Below, in pieces: positions 17,454 to 26,122 of a stretch of DNA of 64,000 nt. Every line of letters starts with the position of its first letter. Within the stretch, counting starts at the first letter, position 1. The translations under genes were made by a program, and so were the position numbers. The notes beneath the pieces are model-generated. The model ran no database searches. It saw nothing but the letters and a program-made list of their open reading frames with translations, and was not told the DNA's origin. Origin of the DNA: Streptococcus gallolyticus subsp. gallolyticus DSM 16831 (GTDB lineage: Bacteria; Bacillota; Bacilli; Lactobacillales; Streptococcaceae); the NCBI RefSeq assembly GCF_002000985.1, contig NZ_CP018822.1:948001-1012000 (forward strand), written 5' to 3'.

Positions 17454-17495
17454 AAAAGTATGCTCTAAACATGGTTTTAGAGCATACTTTTATAT
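17454..17495 (+). terminator. Strong terminator of the dehydrogenase operon
   Basis: 16-base left arm (17454-17469) pairs perfectly with 17475-17491, then a T-rich tail. Confidence 0.9.
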
Positions 17496-17511
17496 TTGAA
17501 ACAGTATACTT

Positions 17512-17567
17512 AATTTTCAGAAAATTCTGTAATATCAGTTGACGCTTGCATGAAAATTTGCTAAAGT
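17512..17567 (+). promoter_or_regulatory. Promoter and possible metal-regulator operator of the siderophore importer
   Basis: TTGACG (17539-17544), 17-bp spacer, TAAAGT (17562-17567) preceded by TGC. A dyad AATTTT-CAG-AAAATT (17512-17526) lies 12 bases upstream of the -35 and could bind an iron-responsive regulator; this is inference. Confidence 0.5.
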
Positions 17568-17620
17568 AATAGTGGACAGGGTATGGAAATACTTTGTTCA
17601 ATTTTTTAGGGAGGAAGCCT

Positions 17621-18577
17621 ATGAAAGCTATACGCTGGTTGCTTCCCCTCAGTCTTGTCTTAATGTTCTTATCACTAAGTATTGGGGCAAGTTCACAATT
17701 TTCCTGGCTTAAATTGTTTCAAGGGGAAGAGGTAGCCTATCAAGTCTTTTTTGAATCACGCCTACCTAGAACCTTGGCAATCGTTTTGGCAGCGGGTGCC
17801 ATGAGTTTATCAGGTTTGTTGATGCAAACCATCACACAAAACAATTATGCTGCGCCATCTACTGTTGGGACTGTCGAAGCAGCTCAACTTGGCATGCTAA
17901 TCTCACTTTTCTTTTTTCCAAAAGCAAGCTTAGCTCAAAAAATGAGTTTTGCCTTTATCTCTTCAATGTTAATGACTTTATTTTTTATCAAAGTCGTTAG
18001 AAGATTGCCTTTTAAGGAAAAATGGATGTTACCACTCGTTGGTCTCATTTATGGTGGCATGATTGGAGCAGTAGCAGAAATGATTGCTTACCGCTTTGAT
18101 TTGGTACAATCAATGACCTCGTGGACACAGGGTTCTTTTGCTATGATTCAGACCAATCAATACGAATGGTTATTTCTTAATCTGATAATTGTTGTTGGTA
18201 TCTGGCGTTTTAGTGAAAGTTTCTCGATCATGAGCCTTGGTGAAGAAGCAAGTACAATGCTCGGTCTGCCCTTTTCTCAAATGGAGGCAATAGCGCTGTT
18301 TTTGGTTTCTTTAACCACAGCGGTAACAATGATTACAGTAGGTTCTCTTCCTTTTCTTGGCGTGATTATTCCTAATATCGTCCGTCATTTTGTTGGGAAT
18401 CATTTGAAAAAAAGTAGGCGACTTGTTTTTTGGAGTGGGGTATGTTTGGTCTTGGCGTGCGACATTTTAGCTCGTCTCATTATCCGTCCTTATGAACTAT
18501 CGGTTTCAGTAATATTGGGCGTTTTAGGCTCTGCGATTTTCATTTGGATGTTATGGCGAGGTGACGTCTATGACTAA
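17621..18577 (+). CDS. Iron-siderophore ABC importer, FecCD-type permease 1
   Basis: 318 residues, about nine hydrophobic helices, with the FecCD/BtuC features RLPRTLAIVLAAGAMSLSG near the N-terminus and a PFLGVIIPNIVR stretch that contacts the ATPase. ATG 17621 follows AGGGAGG; the in-frame start at 17594 has no site. First of permease-permease-ATPase-binding protein, the order of piuBDCA and yclNOPQ operons, so the substrate is likely a ferric siderophore. Confidence 0.85.
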   Translation: MKAIRWLLPLSLVLMFLSLSIGASSQFSWLKLFQGEEVAYQVFFESRLPRTLAIVLAAGAMSLSGLLMQTITQNNYAAPSTVGTVEAAQLGMLISLFFFPKASLAQKMSFAFISSMLMTLFFIKVVRRLPFKEKWMLPLVGLIYGGMIGAVAEMIAYRFDLVQSMTSWTQGSFAMIQTNQYEWLFLNLIIVVGIWRFSESFSIMSLGEEASTMLGLPFSQMEAIALFLVSLTTAVTMITVGSLPFLGVIIPNIVRHFVGNHLKKSRRLVFWSGVCLVLACDILARLIIRPYELSVSVILGVLGSAIFIWMLWRGDVYD

Positions 18578-19535
18578 GAAAAATCCCTCATCAAAACGCA
18601 TTATAGCTGTTCTATTTGTGCTTGCTGTTGTCTGTTTTTGGGCTTATTTACTTCCCGTTGGAGGGTCGTTGTTGCCTTTTGTTATAAAGCTTCGCTTGAA
18701 AAAATTGTGTGCTTATTGTCTTGTGGCAATAAGTGCTAGCTTAGCAACGATTAGCTTTCAGACAATAACTGGTAATCGCTTTTTAACGCCGTCAGTTTTG
18801 GGGTTGGAAAATCTTTATGTGTTAATGCAATCGACCTATTTATTTTTCTATTGGCATTGGTCACAAGAAGAACCCAATGCTATTGTAGAATTTATCATCG
18901 TCTTAGCGATACAATTGATTTTCTTCTTTTTTCTCCAGCCTAGTATCAAAAAACTCTTGGAAAAAGGTTTTGGAACAATTCTGCTGATTTGTATGTCACT
19001 AGGAACGCTTTTTCGCAGTTTATCAACCTTTATGCAGGTCCTCATGGACCCTAATGAATATGATAAACTTCAAAGTAAACTCTTTGCTTCTTTTCAAAAT
19101 GCAAATAGTGATGTCCTTGTTTTAGTAGCTATTCTGGTCCTTTTTACGGCTATCTGTCTTTATCGAAAAAGTGCAGAGCTTGATGTTTTTTATCTAGGAA
19201 GAGAGACAGCAACCCTCTTAGGAATTGATGTTCCACATGTGCAACGGCAAGTGTTATGGTTTGTTGTCCTGTTAACATCAGCTTCAACGGCAATGGTAGG
19301 ACCATTGACCTTCTTTGGATTTATTGTTGCCAATCTCGCTTATCAAATCATGCCTGATTCTAACCATAAAACCTTATTTACAGCAACGAGTTTGCTTGGT
19401 TTTATTATGTTAGTTGTAGGACAAAGCATTGTGGAGCGTTTATTTAATTATAGTGTGACGATTAGCATGGTCATTGAATTTTGTGGTGGTGGCTCTTTCT
19501 TCTATCTTTTATACAAGGAGCGAATAAAACCATGA
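18570..19535 (+). CDS. Iron-siderophore ABC importer, FecCD-type permease 2
   Basis: 321 residues, about nine membrane helices. FecCD features include SASLATISFQTITGNRFLTPSVLG and GPLTFFGFIVANLAYQ (ATPase contact). It overlaps permease 1 by 8 bases with AGGTGA as the binding site for ATG 18570. Forms the transmembrane heterodimer with permease 1. Confidence 0.85.
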   Translation: MTKKNPSSKRIIAVLFVLAVVCFWAYLLPVGGSLLPFVIKLRLKKLCAYCLVAISASLATISFQTITGNRFLTPSVLGLENLYVLMQSTYLFFYWHWSQEEPNAIVEFIIVLAIQLIFFFFLQPSIKKLLEKGFGTILLICMSLGTLFRSLSTFMQVLMDPNEYDKLQSKLFASFQNANSDVLVLVAILVLFTAICLYRKSAELDVFYLGRETATLLGIDVPHVQRQVLWFVVLLTSASTAMVGPLTFFGFIVANLAYQIMPDSNHKTLFTATSLLGFIMLVVGQSIVERLFNYSVTISMVIEFCGGGSFFYLLYKERIKP

Positions 19536-20287
19536 TAAAAATGAAAAGCATTGAGAAAGCTTATGGCGACAAAATTGTTTTGGATAATGTAAACTTGGAG
19601 ATAAAGCCAGGCAAGTTTACAGCCTTTATCGGACCTAACGGTGCCGGTAAATCAACTCTTTTAAGCATTATGAGCCGTCTTTCAAAGAAAGATAAAGGTG
19701 TCTTAATGATAAAAGATAAAGAAATCGAAGCATGGTCTTCTGGCGAATTAGCCAAAGAATTAACCATGCTCAAACAACAACTCTACTATCAGATGAAATT
19801 GACGGTAGAAGAGTTGGTTGCTTTTGGTCGTTTTCCTTATAGTCACGGACGTTTGACGAAAAAAGACCAAGAGAAAATAGATGAAGCAATAACTTACATG
19901 GACTTGCAGCCGTTTAGAAAGCGGATGATTGACACGCTTTCTGGTGGGCAGTTACAACGCGTATTTATTGCTATGGTTTTAGCTCAAGATACGGACATCG
20001 TCCTTCTTGACGAACCGCTTAACAATCTGGATATTAAGCAAGGTATTTCGATGATGAAAATACTGCGTTCTCTAGTTGATGACTTAGGGAAAACGGTGAT
20101 TATTGTCATTCATGATATCAATATTGCCAGCCAGTTTGTTGATGAAATGGTGGCGTTTAAGGATGGAAAAGTTTTCTGTTCGGGAACGCCTCATCAAGTT
20201 ATGGTGAAGGAGATTTTAGACAATCTCTATGATATGGACCTTATTTTAGATGAGATTAATGGTAATAGGATTTGTGTTTACCAATAG
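19532..20287 (+). CDS. Iron-siderophore ABC importer ATPase
   Basis: 251 residues. Walker A GPNGAGKST, signature LSGGQLQR, Walker B VLLDEPLNNLD, switch His in VIHDINIA: a complete FecE/FepC-type ATPase. The start ATG 19532 overlaps permease 2 by four bases (ATGA) behind AAGGAG; the longer frame from 19481 lies within permease 2 and is discarded. Confidence 0.9.
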   Translation: MIKMKSIEKAYGDKIVLDNVNLEIKPGKFTAFIGPNGAGKSTLLSIMSRLSKKDKGVLMIKDKEIEAWSSGELAKELTMLKQQLYYQMKLTVEELVAFGRFPYSHGRLTKKDQEKIDEAITYMDLQPFRKRMIDTLSGGQLQRVFIAMVLAQDTDIVLLDEPLNNLDIKQGISMMKILRSLVDDLGKTVIIVIHDINIASQFVDEMVAFKDGKVFCSGTPHQVMVKEILDNLYDMDLILDEINGNRICVYQ

Positions 20288-20307
20288 AAAGTTTATATGG
20301 TGAAAAC

Positions 20308-21369
20308 ATGAAGAAGAAATTGACATTACTATTAACCGCAATGATGGTACTCGTTATGGCTGTATTTTTAGGTGCTTGTTCGTCAAGCTCTAGCTCAAAT
20401 AGTACAAGCCAATCTAGTGACGCCTCTGAAGTGACGATTACAGATGCAACAGGAAAAGTCAGCGTAGCGACGAATCCTAAAAAAGTGGTTGTCCTTGATT
20501 TTGGTGTTGCGGATACTCTCCGTGCTTTAGGGTACGAAGATGTGATTGTTGGGATGCCGAAAGGGTCTGTACCAACGTATCTCTCTGATTTAACTTCTAA
20601 AGATTCTATTACTGACGTCGGAAATTTAAAAGAAGTTAATTTGGAAACTATTGCAAATCTAGAACCTGACTTAATTATCGCTTCTGGACGAACATCAAGT
20701 CAATTGGAAGACTTCCAAGAAATCGCACCGACAATTTATTTTTCAACAGATACGAGTGATTATTGGAATTCTGTTCAAAAGAACGTTACGGAATTAGCTA
20801 AAATTTTCGGTAGTTCTGCCAAGAAAGAAGCCAAAAGTCAATTATCAGATATTGATGATTTGATTGAAGAAACAGCAGAGAAAAATGCTGACACGACCAA
20901 AACAACGTTAATGTTGATGCTTAATGAGGGCAATATGTCAGGTATTGCTGCTGATGGACGTTATTCATTTGTTTATGAGGACCTTGGATTTAAAGCAACC
21001 GATTTGGAAATTGAAGAATCAAGCCACGGTGCTAAAGACAGTTCAAGTTCTTCAAGCTCATCAAGTTCATCATCAGACACGAGTTCTTCATCAAGATCAA
21101 GCAATCAATATCACGGTTCTGGTCTAAGTTATGAAAGTATTAGTGAAGTCAACCCAGATATTATTTTTGTCGTTGACCGCACTTTGGCTATTGGGGGAGA
21201 TGACTCAGCCAATTCAGATATTTTAAATAATGATTTGATTCAGGCAACGAATGCAGGTCAAAATAATAAAATCATTACCTTAACATCAGACCTTTGGTAT
21301 TTGTCTGGTGGAGGTTTGGAATCAACCAAACTAATGATTGAAGAAGTTGCAGCATACGCAGGTAACTAA
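20308..21369 (+). CDS. Siderophore-binding lipoprotein with an internal poly-serine loop
   Basis: 353 residues. Signal peptide with lipobox FLGAC (about residue 25), then a Ser-rich linker and a periplasmic-binding fold of the FatB/CeuA/YclQ type (VTITDATGKVSV start, VNLETIANLEPDLIIASG). An almost pure Ser tract (residues about 244-266, two runs of Ser with one Asp/Thr and one Arg) is inserted in the C-terminal lobe, encoded by mixed TCA/AGC/AGT/TCT codons. The start ATG 20308 has a weak GGTGA site. Lipid-anchored on the outer face of the membrane, it feeds the two permeases. Confidence 0.85.
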   Translation: MKKKLTLLLTAMMVLVMAVFLGACSSSSSSNSTSQSSDASEVTITDATGKVSVATNPKKVVVLDFGVADTLRALGYEDVIVGMPKGSVPTYLSDLTSKDSITDVGNLKEVNLETIANLEPDLIIASGRTSSQLEDFQEIAPTIYFSTDTSDYWNSVQKNVTELAKIFGSSAKKEAKSQLSDIDDLIEETAEKNADTTKTTLMLMLNEGNMSGIAADGRYSFVYEDLGFKATDLEIEESSHGAKDSSSSSSSSSSSSDTSSSSRSSNQYHGSGLSYESISEVNPDIIFVVDRTLAIGGDDSANSDILNNDLIQATNAGQNNKIITLTSDLWYLSGGGLESTKLMIEEVAAYAGN

Positions 21370-21425
21370 ATCCTAATTGACCATAATCTCTCTAATACAC
21401 ATAGATAAGAGAAATTTTCTCAACC

Positions 21426-21465
21426 ATAAAAAGCCTAAGAAAGTAACATTTCTAGGCTTTTTCGT
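21426..21465. terminator. Bidirectional terminator between the importer and DMT genes
   Basis: AAAAAGCCTAAGAAA pairs with TTTCTAGGCTTTTT around a GTAACA loop, with A and T runs at both ends. Confidence 0.85.
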
Positions 21466-22339
21466 TTTCTTCAACAGTTTGTGTTTTCGCAAGATAGACA
21501 CCGATTAAAGTGATAACAATAGCTATGACTGATTGGAGATTTAGATTTTCTTGGAAAATCACCCAAGCGTAAAGTGCCGCAACAACAGGCTGTGATAGGG
21601 TGATTAAAGAAGATAGGCTGGCATTGACTTTACCGAGACAGTAAGCTAGTAACCCTTGCCCAAGAATTTGGGAGACGAGAGCCAAAGCCAAAAGTGGCAA
21701 AAGCTCTGCTATATTTTGTGGTAGGTAAAATCCTTCGGTCAAGAAAATCACAACAGCAAGCACTAACAGTGTTCCAAAGGCACTAAAAAACATAATCACG
21801 TTAGATTTGACGGTGTCGCGCAATTGATAAACGGTAATCATAAACATGGCGTAAAAAATAGAAGCGCCAAGACTAAGAGAATCACCGAGCAAACGGTCAG
21901 ACGATAGACTGACTTTATTTGCCATAAGCACCAAAACACCGACCAAAGTTACCAAACCACCTAATAAAAATTTAGGAGTCATTTTTTCCTTGAAGAGAAA
22001 ATAACTCACTGGGATAACCGTAAAAGGTGTTAAATTGACTAATAAATTGGCATTGGCAACGCTAGTGTAAGAAAAGGAACTGTTCCAAAAGGTCAAATCT
22101 CCTGCTAAGAACGCCCCTGCCAGAATAATGGTCATTATCTGTTTACGATTAAGCGCCTGCACATCTGATTTCTTGATAAAGGGCAGCAGCATCGGAATTG
22201 AAAATAAGACACGATAAAAGCCCGTATTGATTGGTGGGAGCGGGCTTAGTTTGACAAATATACCACCAGTAGCTAAAAAACAAATGGCTAAAAAGATTAG
22301 ACAAATGTCTTTAATTGAATTACAACGATTTCTTTTCAT
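21452..22339 (-). CDS. EamA/DMT-family transporter (10-helix metabolite exporter)
   Basis: 295 residues, ten hydrophobic helices in two EamA repeats (LATGGIFVKLSPLPPINTGFYR, then a second repeat ending YAWVIFQENLNLQS). Start at the CAT 22337-22339 with GAGGTGA upstream; the longer frame to 22420 would run through the shared promoter. Divergent from a MocR regulator, a common pairing in which the regulator controls the exporter of an amino-acid or vitamin-like compound. Substrate unknown. Confidence 0.8.
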   Translation of the reverse strand: MKRNRCNSIKDICLIFLAICFLATGGIFVKLSPLPPINTGFYRVLFSIPMLLPFIKKSDVQALNRKQIMTIILAGAFLAGDLTFWNSSFSYTSVANANLLVNLTPFTVIPVSYFLFKEKMTPKFLLGGLVTLVGVLVLMANKVSLSSDRLLGDSLSLGASIFYAMFMITVYQLRDTVKSNVIMFFSAFGTLLVLAVVIFLTEGFYLPQNIAELLPLLALALVSQILGQGLLAYCLGKVNASLSSLITLSQPVVAALYAWVIFQENLNLQSVIAIVITLIGVYLAKTQTVEENEKA

Positions 22340-22361
22340 GACATTTTCACCTCGCTCTAAA

Positions 22362-22404
22362 TTGTAATAAATAAGTGGTATAATAAAAAGTACCAGTATT
22401 ACAA
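22362..22404. promoter_or_regulatory. Nested inverted repeats and -10 in the DMT/MocR divergent promoter
   Basis: TTGTAATA (22362-22369) pairs with TATTACAA (22397-22404), enclosing TGGTA (22376-22380) and TACCA (22391-22395). The extended -10 TGGTATAAT of the MocR gene (TATAAT 22379-22384) lies inside. Likely operator of the MocR regulator. Confidence 0.55.
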
Positions 22405-22433
22405 AATTTTTAGGTGCCACTTTGGAGGAAATT

Positions 22434-23837
22434 GTGATTCATCTTAATCGAAAAAAGGGAAGTGCTCCCCTGTATCAACAAATTTATCAGCAAGTCAAAT
22501 CGGATATTCTCTTGGGATACTTGTCACCAAATGAGAAAATTTTAGGCACACGAACATTGGCTAAAATGCTTGGTGTCAGTCGTAATACGGTTGACCGAGC
22601 CTATATGCAGCTGACTTTGGAAGGTTACATCGAAAGTCGCCAAAATGCGGGATTTTATGTCTTGAAATTGCCCAAGGCTTTTCAGTCAGAAAAAACGTTT
22701 ACGGAAGAATTTTCAGATACGAAAAAACAAGCGACAGACGAGCATATTATCTATGATTTAACCAACAGCAGCCATACCAGTAATCTTTTTCCTAAGAAAG
22801 TGTGGAAGAAGCATTATCAAAATGCCATTGAGCAGTTAGATGAGGCAGAAAAATTATATACATTGCAGCCATTTCAAGGGGATTTTAGACTGAGAAAGGA
22901 AATCAGTCGTTATCTGGAGAGGATTCGTGGAGTGAGGTGCCAGCCGAGTCAGATTATCATTACCAGCGGTTTGCAACAATCGTTAGATTATATTTGTCAA
23001 TTTTTAGGAGATACGCAAAAATCCGTTTTAATGGAAGAACCAAGCTATCCAAAGGCGCGAGAAATTTTCAAGAAAAATGCGTATCCTATCGTAACGGCAA
23101 AGGTTGATGAGAAAGGTTTAAATCTGGAGAACATTGACGAGAACGCAAGGATTGAAATGATTTACACCACACCCTCACACCAATTTCCTTTGGGCATGAT
23201 TATGCCGATTTCCAGACGTCAGGAGCTTTTAGCTTTTGCTCAAGAAAAGGATTCGTTTATCATTGAAGATGATTACGATAGTGAGCTGCGTTACTACGAG
23301 CGACCAATACCTGCTCTGAAATCAATTGATTATCTTGACCGTGTCATTTATTTGGGCACTTTTTCAAAAATTCTGTCACCGTCATTTCGGATGAGCTATA
23401 TCGTTTTGCCTGATCAATTTACAGAAACTTTCTTAGAAAAATTTCAGCTGTACAATAGCACGGTGAATCTTCTTAATCAAATTGCGCTGGCTAATATTTT
23501 ATCAAGTGGTGATTATGACCGCTTGGTGCGCAAAATGAATCATGTTTTTAAGAAGCGTTACGAGGCATTCAAAAAGGAATTTGAACAGTTTCAGTCGCCG
23601 ATAAAGCTTTCATCAAATGTCAGCGGTCAATATTTTTTGGTGACTTTTCCAGATAAAATCAATCAGTGTGATTTGATAAAACAAGCTGAAAACGAAGGGG
23701 TTCGTGTTTACGATACCATGCAATTCTGGCAAGAAAAGGCAGCTTGTCCGCAGGAAAGTCTTTTTCTTGGGTTTAGTAAAATTGATTTGGAAAATATCCC
23801 AGATTGTGTCAGTCGCCTTAGACGAGCTTGGGATTGA
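22434..23837 (+). CDS. MocR/GntR-type regulator with aminotransferase domain
   Basis: 467 residues. N-terminal GntR winged helix (LAKMLGVSRNTVDRAYMQL) is followed by a fold-type I aminotransferase-like domain with the PLP-lysine context GTFSKILSPSFR. MocR proteins sense PLP or an amino compound. Start is probably GTG 22434, six bases after TTTGGAGG; the TTG at 22422 overlaps that site. Likely controls itself and the divergent DMT gene. Confidence 0.85.
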   Translation: MIHLNRKKGSAPLYQQIYQQVKSDILLGYLSPNEKILGTRTLAKMLGVSRNTVDRAYMQLTLEGYIESRQNAGFYVLKLPKAFQSEKTFTEEFSDTKKQATDEHIIYDLTNSSHTSNLFPKKVWKKHYQNAIEQLDEAEKLYTLQPFQGDFRLRKEISRYLERIRGVRCQPSQIIITSGLQQSLDYICQFLGDTQKSVLMEEPSYPKAREIFKKNAYPIVTAKVDEKGLNLENIDENARIEMIYTTPSHQFPLGMIMPISRRQELLAFAQEKDSFIIEDDYDSELRYYERPIPALKSIDYLDRVIYLGTFSKILSPSFRMSYIVLPDQFTETFLEKFQLYNSTVNLLNQIALANILSSGDYDRLVRKMNHVFKKRYEAFKKEFEQFQSPIKLSSNVSGQYFLVTFPDKINQCDLIKQAENEGVRVYDTMQFWQEKAACPQESLFLGFSKIDLENIPDCVSRLRRAWD

Positions 23838-23896
23838 CCGCAGCATTTCATTGAGGAATTCTTCCAAGCAGATTAAGAGACTGAAAGCGGCGATTT

Positions 23897-23905
23897 TGCT
23901 ATACT
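23897..23905 (+). promoter_or_regulatory. Extended -10 promoter of lplA
   Basis: TTGCTATACT with TATACT at 23900-23905, 30 bases before the lplA start. Confidence 0.5.
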
Positions 23906-23935
23906 ATCCTTATATGTTATAAAAGGAGCTTTCGC

Positions 23936-24925
23936 ATGAAATATATTGTCAATAACTCCCATAATCCTGCCTACAATGTGGCTTTGGAAGCTTACGCTTT
24001 TCGTGAATTGTTAGCTGAAGATGAGCTTTTCATTCTTTGGATTAATGAGCCAACGATTGTTATTGGTAAACACCAAAATGCTATCGAAGAAATTAACAAA
24101 ACTTACACAGATGAACATGGTATTCATGTGGTTCGTCGCTTGTCAGGTGGCGGTGCGGTTTACCATGACCTCAATAATTTGAATTACACGATTATTTCTA
24201 ATAAATCACAAGAAGGGGCTTTTGATTTTAAGACCTTTTCCCAACCTGTCATTGAAACGCTAGCTGATTTAGGGGTGACAGCGACTTTTACGGGACGTAA
24301 TGACCTCGAAATTGACGGAAAGAAATTTTGTGGTAATGCGCAAGCCTATTATAAAGGACGAATGATGCACCATGGTTGTCTGTTATTTGACGTGGATATG
24401 ACTGTTCTTGGAAATGCCCTGCAAGTTTCAAAAGATAAAATTGAATCCAAAGGGGTTAAATCTGTGCGTGCGCGTGTGACCAATATCTTAGATGAATTGC
24501 CAGAAAAAATGACTGTTGAAGCCTTTTCAAATCAATTGTTAAATAAAATGAAAGAATCTTATCCTGATATGACAGAATATGTCTTTTCTGATGATGAACT
24601 GAAAAATATTCAAGCCTTGGCTGACCAACAATTTGGCACTTGGGACTGGACTTACGGAGAAGCACCAGAATATACAATTAAACGCTCTGTTCGTTACCCA
24701 GCAGGAAAAATCACCACATATGCTAATGTTGAAAAATCAGTCATTAAAGGAATGAAACTTTACGGTGACTTCTTTGGCATCAAAGATGTGGCTGACATTG
24801 AACAAGCCCTAATCGGACTTCGCTACGAATACCCAGATGTCCTAGCCAAACTCCAAACAATTGATACCACCCAATACTTTACCAACATCACTCCACAAGA
24901 AATCGCCAAAGCAATCGTGGAGTGA
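23936..24925 (+). CDS. lplA: Lipoate-protein ligase A
   Basis: 329 residues, full length with the C-terminal accessory domain. Motifs RRLSGGGAVYHD (lipoyl-AMP binding) and the GRNDLEIDGKKFCGNAQ stretch are intact. It attaches scavenged lipoate to lipoyl domains, for which the E2 and E3 proteins encoded 8-10 kb upstream are obvious targets. ATG 23936 follows AAAGGAG; single gene ended by a bidirectional terminator. Confidence 0.92.
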   Translation: MKYIVNNSHNPAYNVALEAYAFRELLAEDELFILWINEPTIVIGKHQNAIEEINKTYTDEHGIHVVRRLSGGGAVYHDLNNLNYTIISNKSQEGAFDFKTFSQPVIETLADLGVTATFTGRNDLEIDGKKFCGNAQAYYKGRMMHHGCLLFDVDMTVLGNALQVSKDKIESKGVKSVRARVTNILDELPEKMTVEAFSNQLLNKMKESYPDMTEYVFSDDELKNIQALADQQFGTWDWTYGEAPEYTIKRSVRYPAGKITTYANVEKSVIKGMKLYGDFFGIKDVADIEQALIGLRYEYPDVLAKLQTIDTTQYFTNITPQEIAKAIVE

Positions 24926-24985
24926 GGGGATTAAACAAGTGAATAAAGGGTTGATTTTCTTTTGAAATGACATGAAACTTACACT

Positions 24986-25020
24986 AAAAGCACCTAACTG
25001 ATGTAAGGTGCTTTTGTTGT
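24986..25020. terminator. Bidirectional terminator between lplA and the Ser-rich gene
   Basis: AAAAGCACCT (24986-24995) pairs with AGGTGCTTTT (25006-25015). Confidence 0.85.
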
Positions 25021-25023
25021 TAA

Positions 25024-25605
25024 CTATTTTAGTTTCATCGTATTATCCCAGACACTTTCTTGTGCAATTGTTGCCCCATCTGGTGTTTCGACATATAAAT
25101 ATGGAGTATCGCTATCTGAATAGTAATGATTCTCCTCAGCCCATTGCTTAAAGAAGCTGTATTTTAAATTTAACAGACTATCTACCAGCTGTTGGAGTTC
25201 GTTATCAGAATAGTATTTATATTCTTGTGGAACGATGACAGTCATAATTTCTTTGCTTACGTATCCTTCACTTACTTGGTCATTGCTGCCACTTGCATAT
25301 AGTGTATTGTTTAATTGTTCTACATAATATTTTTGATAACTTTTGGCTCCTTCATCATCCAGATTAGACCAAGTGGCATATGATGAACTTGCTGTTGTAC
25401 TGGATGTACTAGAACTTACACTAGATGAAGAGCTACTAGAATATGTAGAACTAGATGTTGAAGAAGTCTGACTTGTTGAAGTTGATGAAGCTTCGGTAAC
25501 TTCTTCAGAATTTGAACTTGATGTGATAACGCTAGTTATGACAAGGACAACTAACAGACTAAGACCGATGATAATTGCAATCAGCTTATCATTTTTCTTT
25601 TCCAA
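25024..25605 (-). CDS. Membrane-anchored protein with Ser/Thr-rich stalk
   Basis: 193 residues. A short basic N-terminus, one transmembrane helix (about 8-27), a Ser/Thr-rich low-complexity stalk (about 28-78), then a globular extracellular domain of about 110 residues (YQKYYVEQLNNTLYASG onward). It begins with TTG at 25605, seven bases after AAGGAG; the next ATG would remove most of the anchor. Not recognised beyond this architecture. Same strand as the DUF898-like gene upstream, gap of 56 bases containing a dyad AACGTG/CACGTT. Confidence 0.65.
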   Translation of the reverse strand: MEKKNDKLIAIIIGLSLLVVLVITSVITSSSNSEEVTEASSTSTSQTSSTSSSTYSSSSSSSVSSSTSSTTASSSYATWSNLDDEGAKSYQKYYVEQLNNTLYASGSNDQVSEGYVSKEIMTVIVPQEYKYYSDNELQQLVDSLLNLKYSFFKQWAEENHYYSDSDTPYLYVETPDGATIAQESVWDNTMKLK

Positions 25606-25661
25606 TTTGTAACTCCTTTTCAGCTTTTAACGTGGTTCAGTTTTTTGCACGTTTTCCTAAT

Positions 25662-25970
25662 TTAGTCTAAGTAGTGCGTGTGTTTGGTAATCCATTGTTG
25701 CAATTTAATATTAAGCCAGAATGAGTAGATACCGATTGTAATGATAGTTAAAATGAGCCACTTAATCCAATTGCCAAAGAGTTGTGTGGCTGTTCCGTCA
25801 AAGGCTAGACGGTGTCCGTCAATAACAGTATGTTTGACTTTCCAGTTTATCATGATACAAATGCCCCAAGGTGCGCAGATTCCAAGGGTTAAAATGGTAA
25901 TCAACCCAGCTAAAATGCTGTGCCCAACGTAACTTAATAAACCACCGTCAAAATAACTTTCTCGTTTCAT
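25662..25970 (-). CDS. Short DUF898 (YjgN-like) membrane protein
   Basis: 102 residues with two to three hydrophobic helices. The features (GGLLSYVGHSILAGLITILTLGICAPW, DGTATQLFGNWIKWLILTIITIGIY) fit a minimal DUF898 protein, a membrane family of unknown role. It starts at 25970 behind AGGAG and has a good promoter (TTGCAT 26049-26044, 17-bp spacer, TACACT 26026-26021 on the minus strand). Confidence 0.65.
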   Translation of the reverse strand: MKRESYFDGGLLSYVGHSILAGLITILTLGICAPWGICIMINWKVKHTVIDGHRLAFDGTATQLFGNWIKWLILTIITIGIYSFWLNIKLQQWITKHTHYLD

Positions 25971-26020
25971 CCTATCAATCTCCTTTGTATTAAATGATTG
26001 CTTTACGCAAAAACGTTATT

Positions 26021-26049
26021 AGTGTAGCATATTGAACACAGCTATGCAA
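26021..26049 (-). promoter_or_regulatory. Promoter of the DUF898-like gene
   Basis: On the minus strand: TTGCAT, 17-bp spacer ending TGC, TACACT. Confidence 0.55.
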
Positions 26050-26072
26050 GATGATATGAGTAAAAACAAACA

Positions 26073-26105
26073 AAAACCACCAAAATTTGCATTTTAGTGG
26101 TTATT
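26073..26105. terminator. Terminator downstream of the LysR gene
   Basis: AACCACCAAAA pairs with TTTTAGTGGTT around a short loop, with T or A runs on both sides. Confidence 0.65.
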
Positions 26106-26122
26106 ATTTATGTTGAAAAGTG

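Noticed and set aside
25428..25520. Tandem repeat in the Ser/Thr-rich stalk gene
   Set aside because: The DNA is compositionally biased, but I could not find a regular repeat unit.
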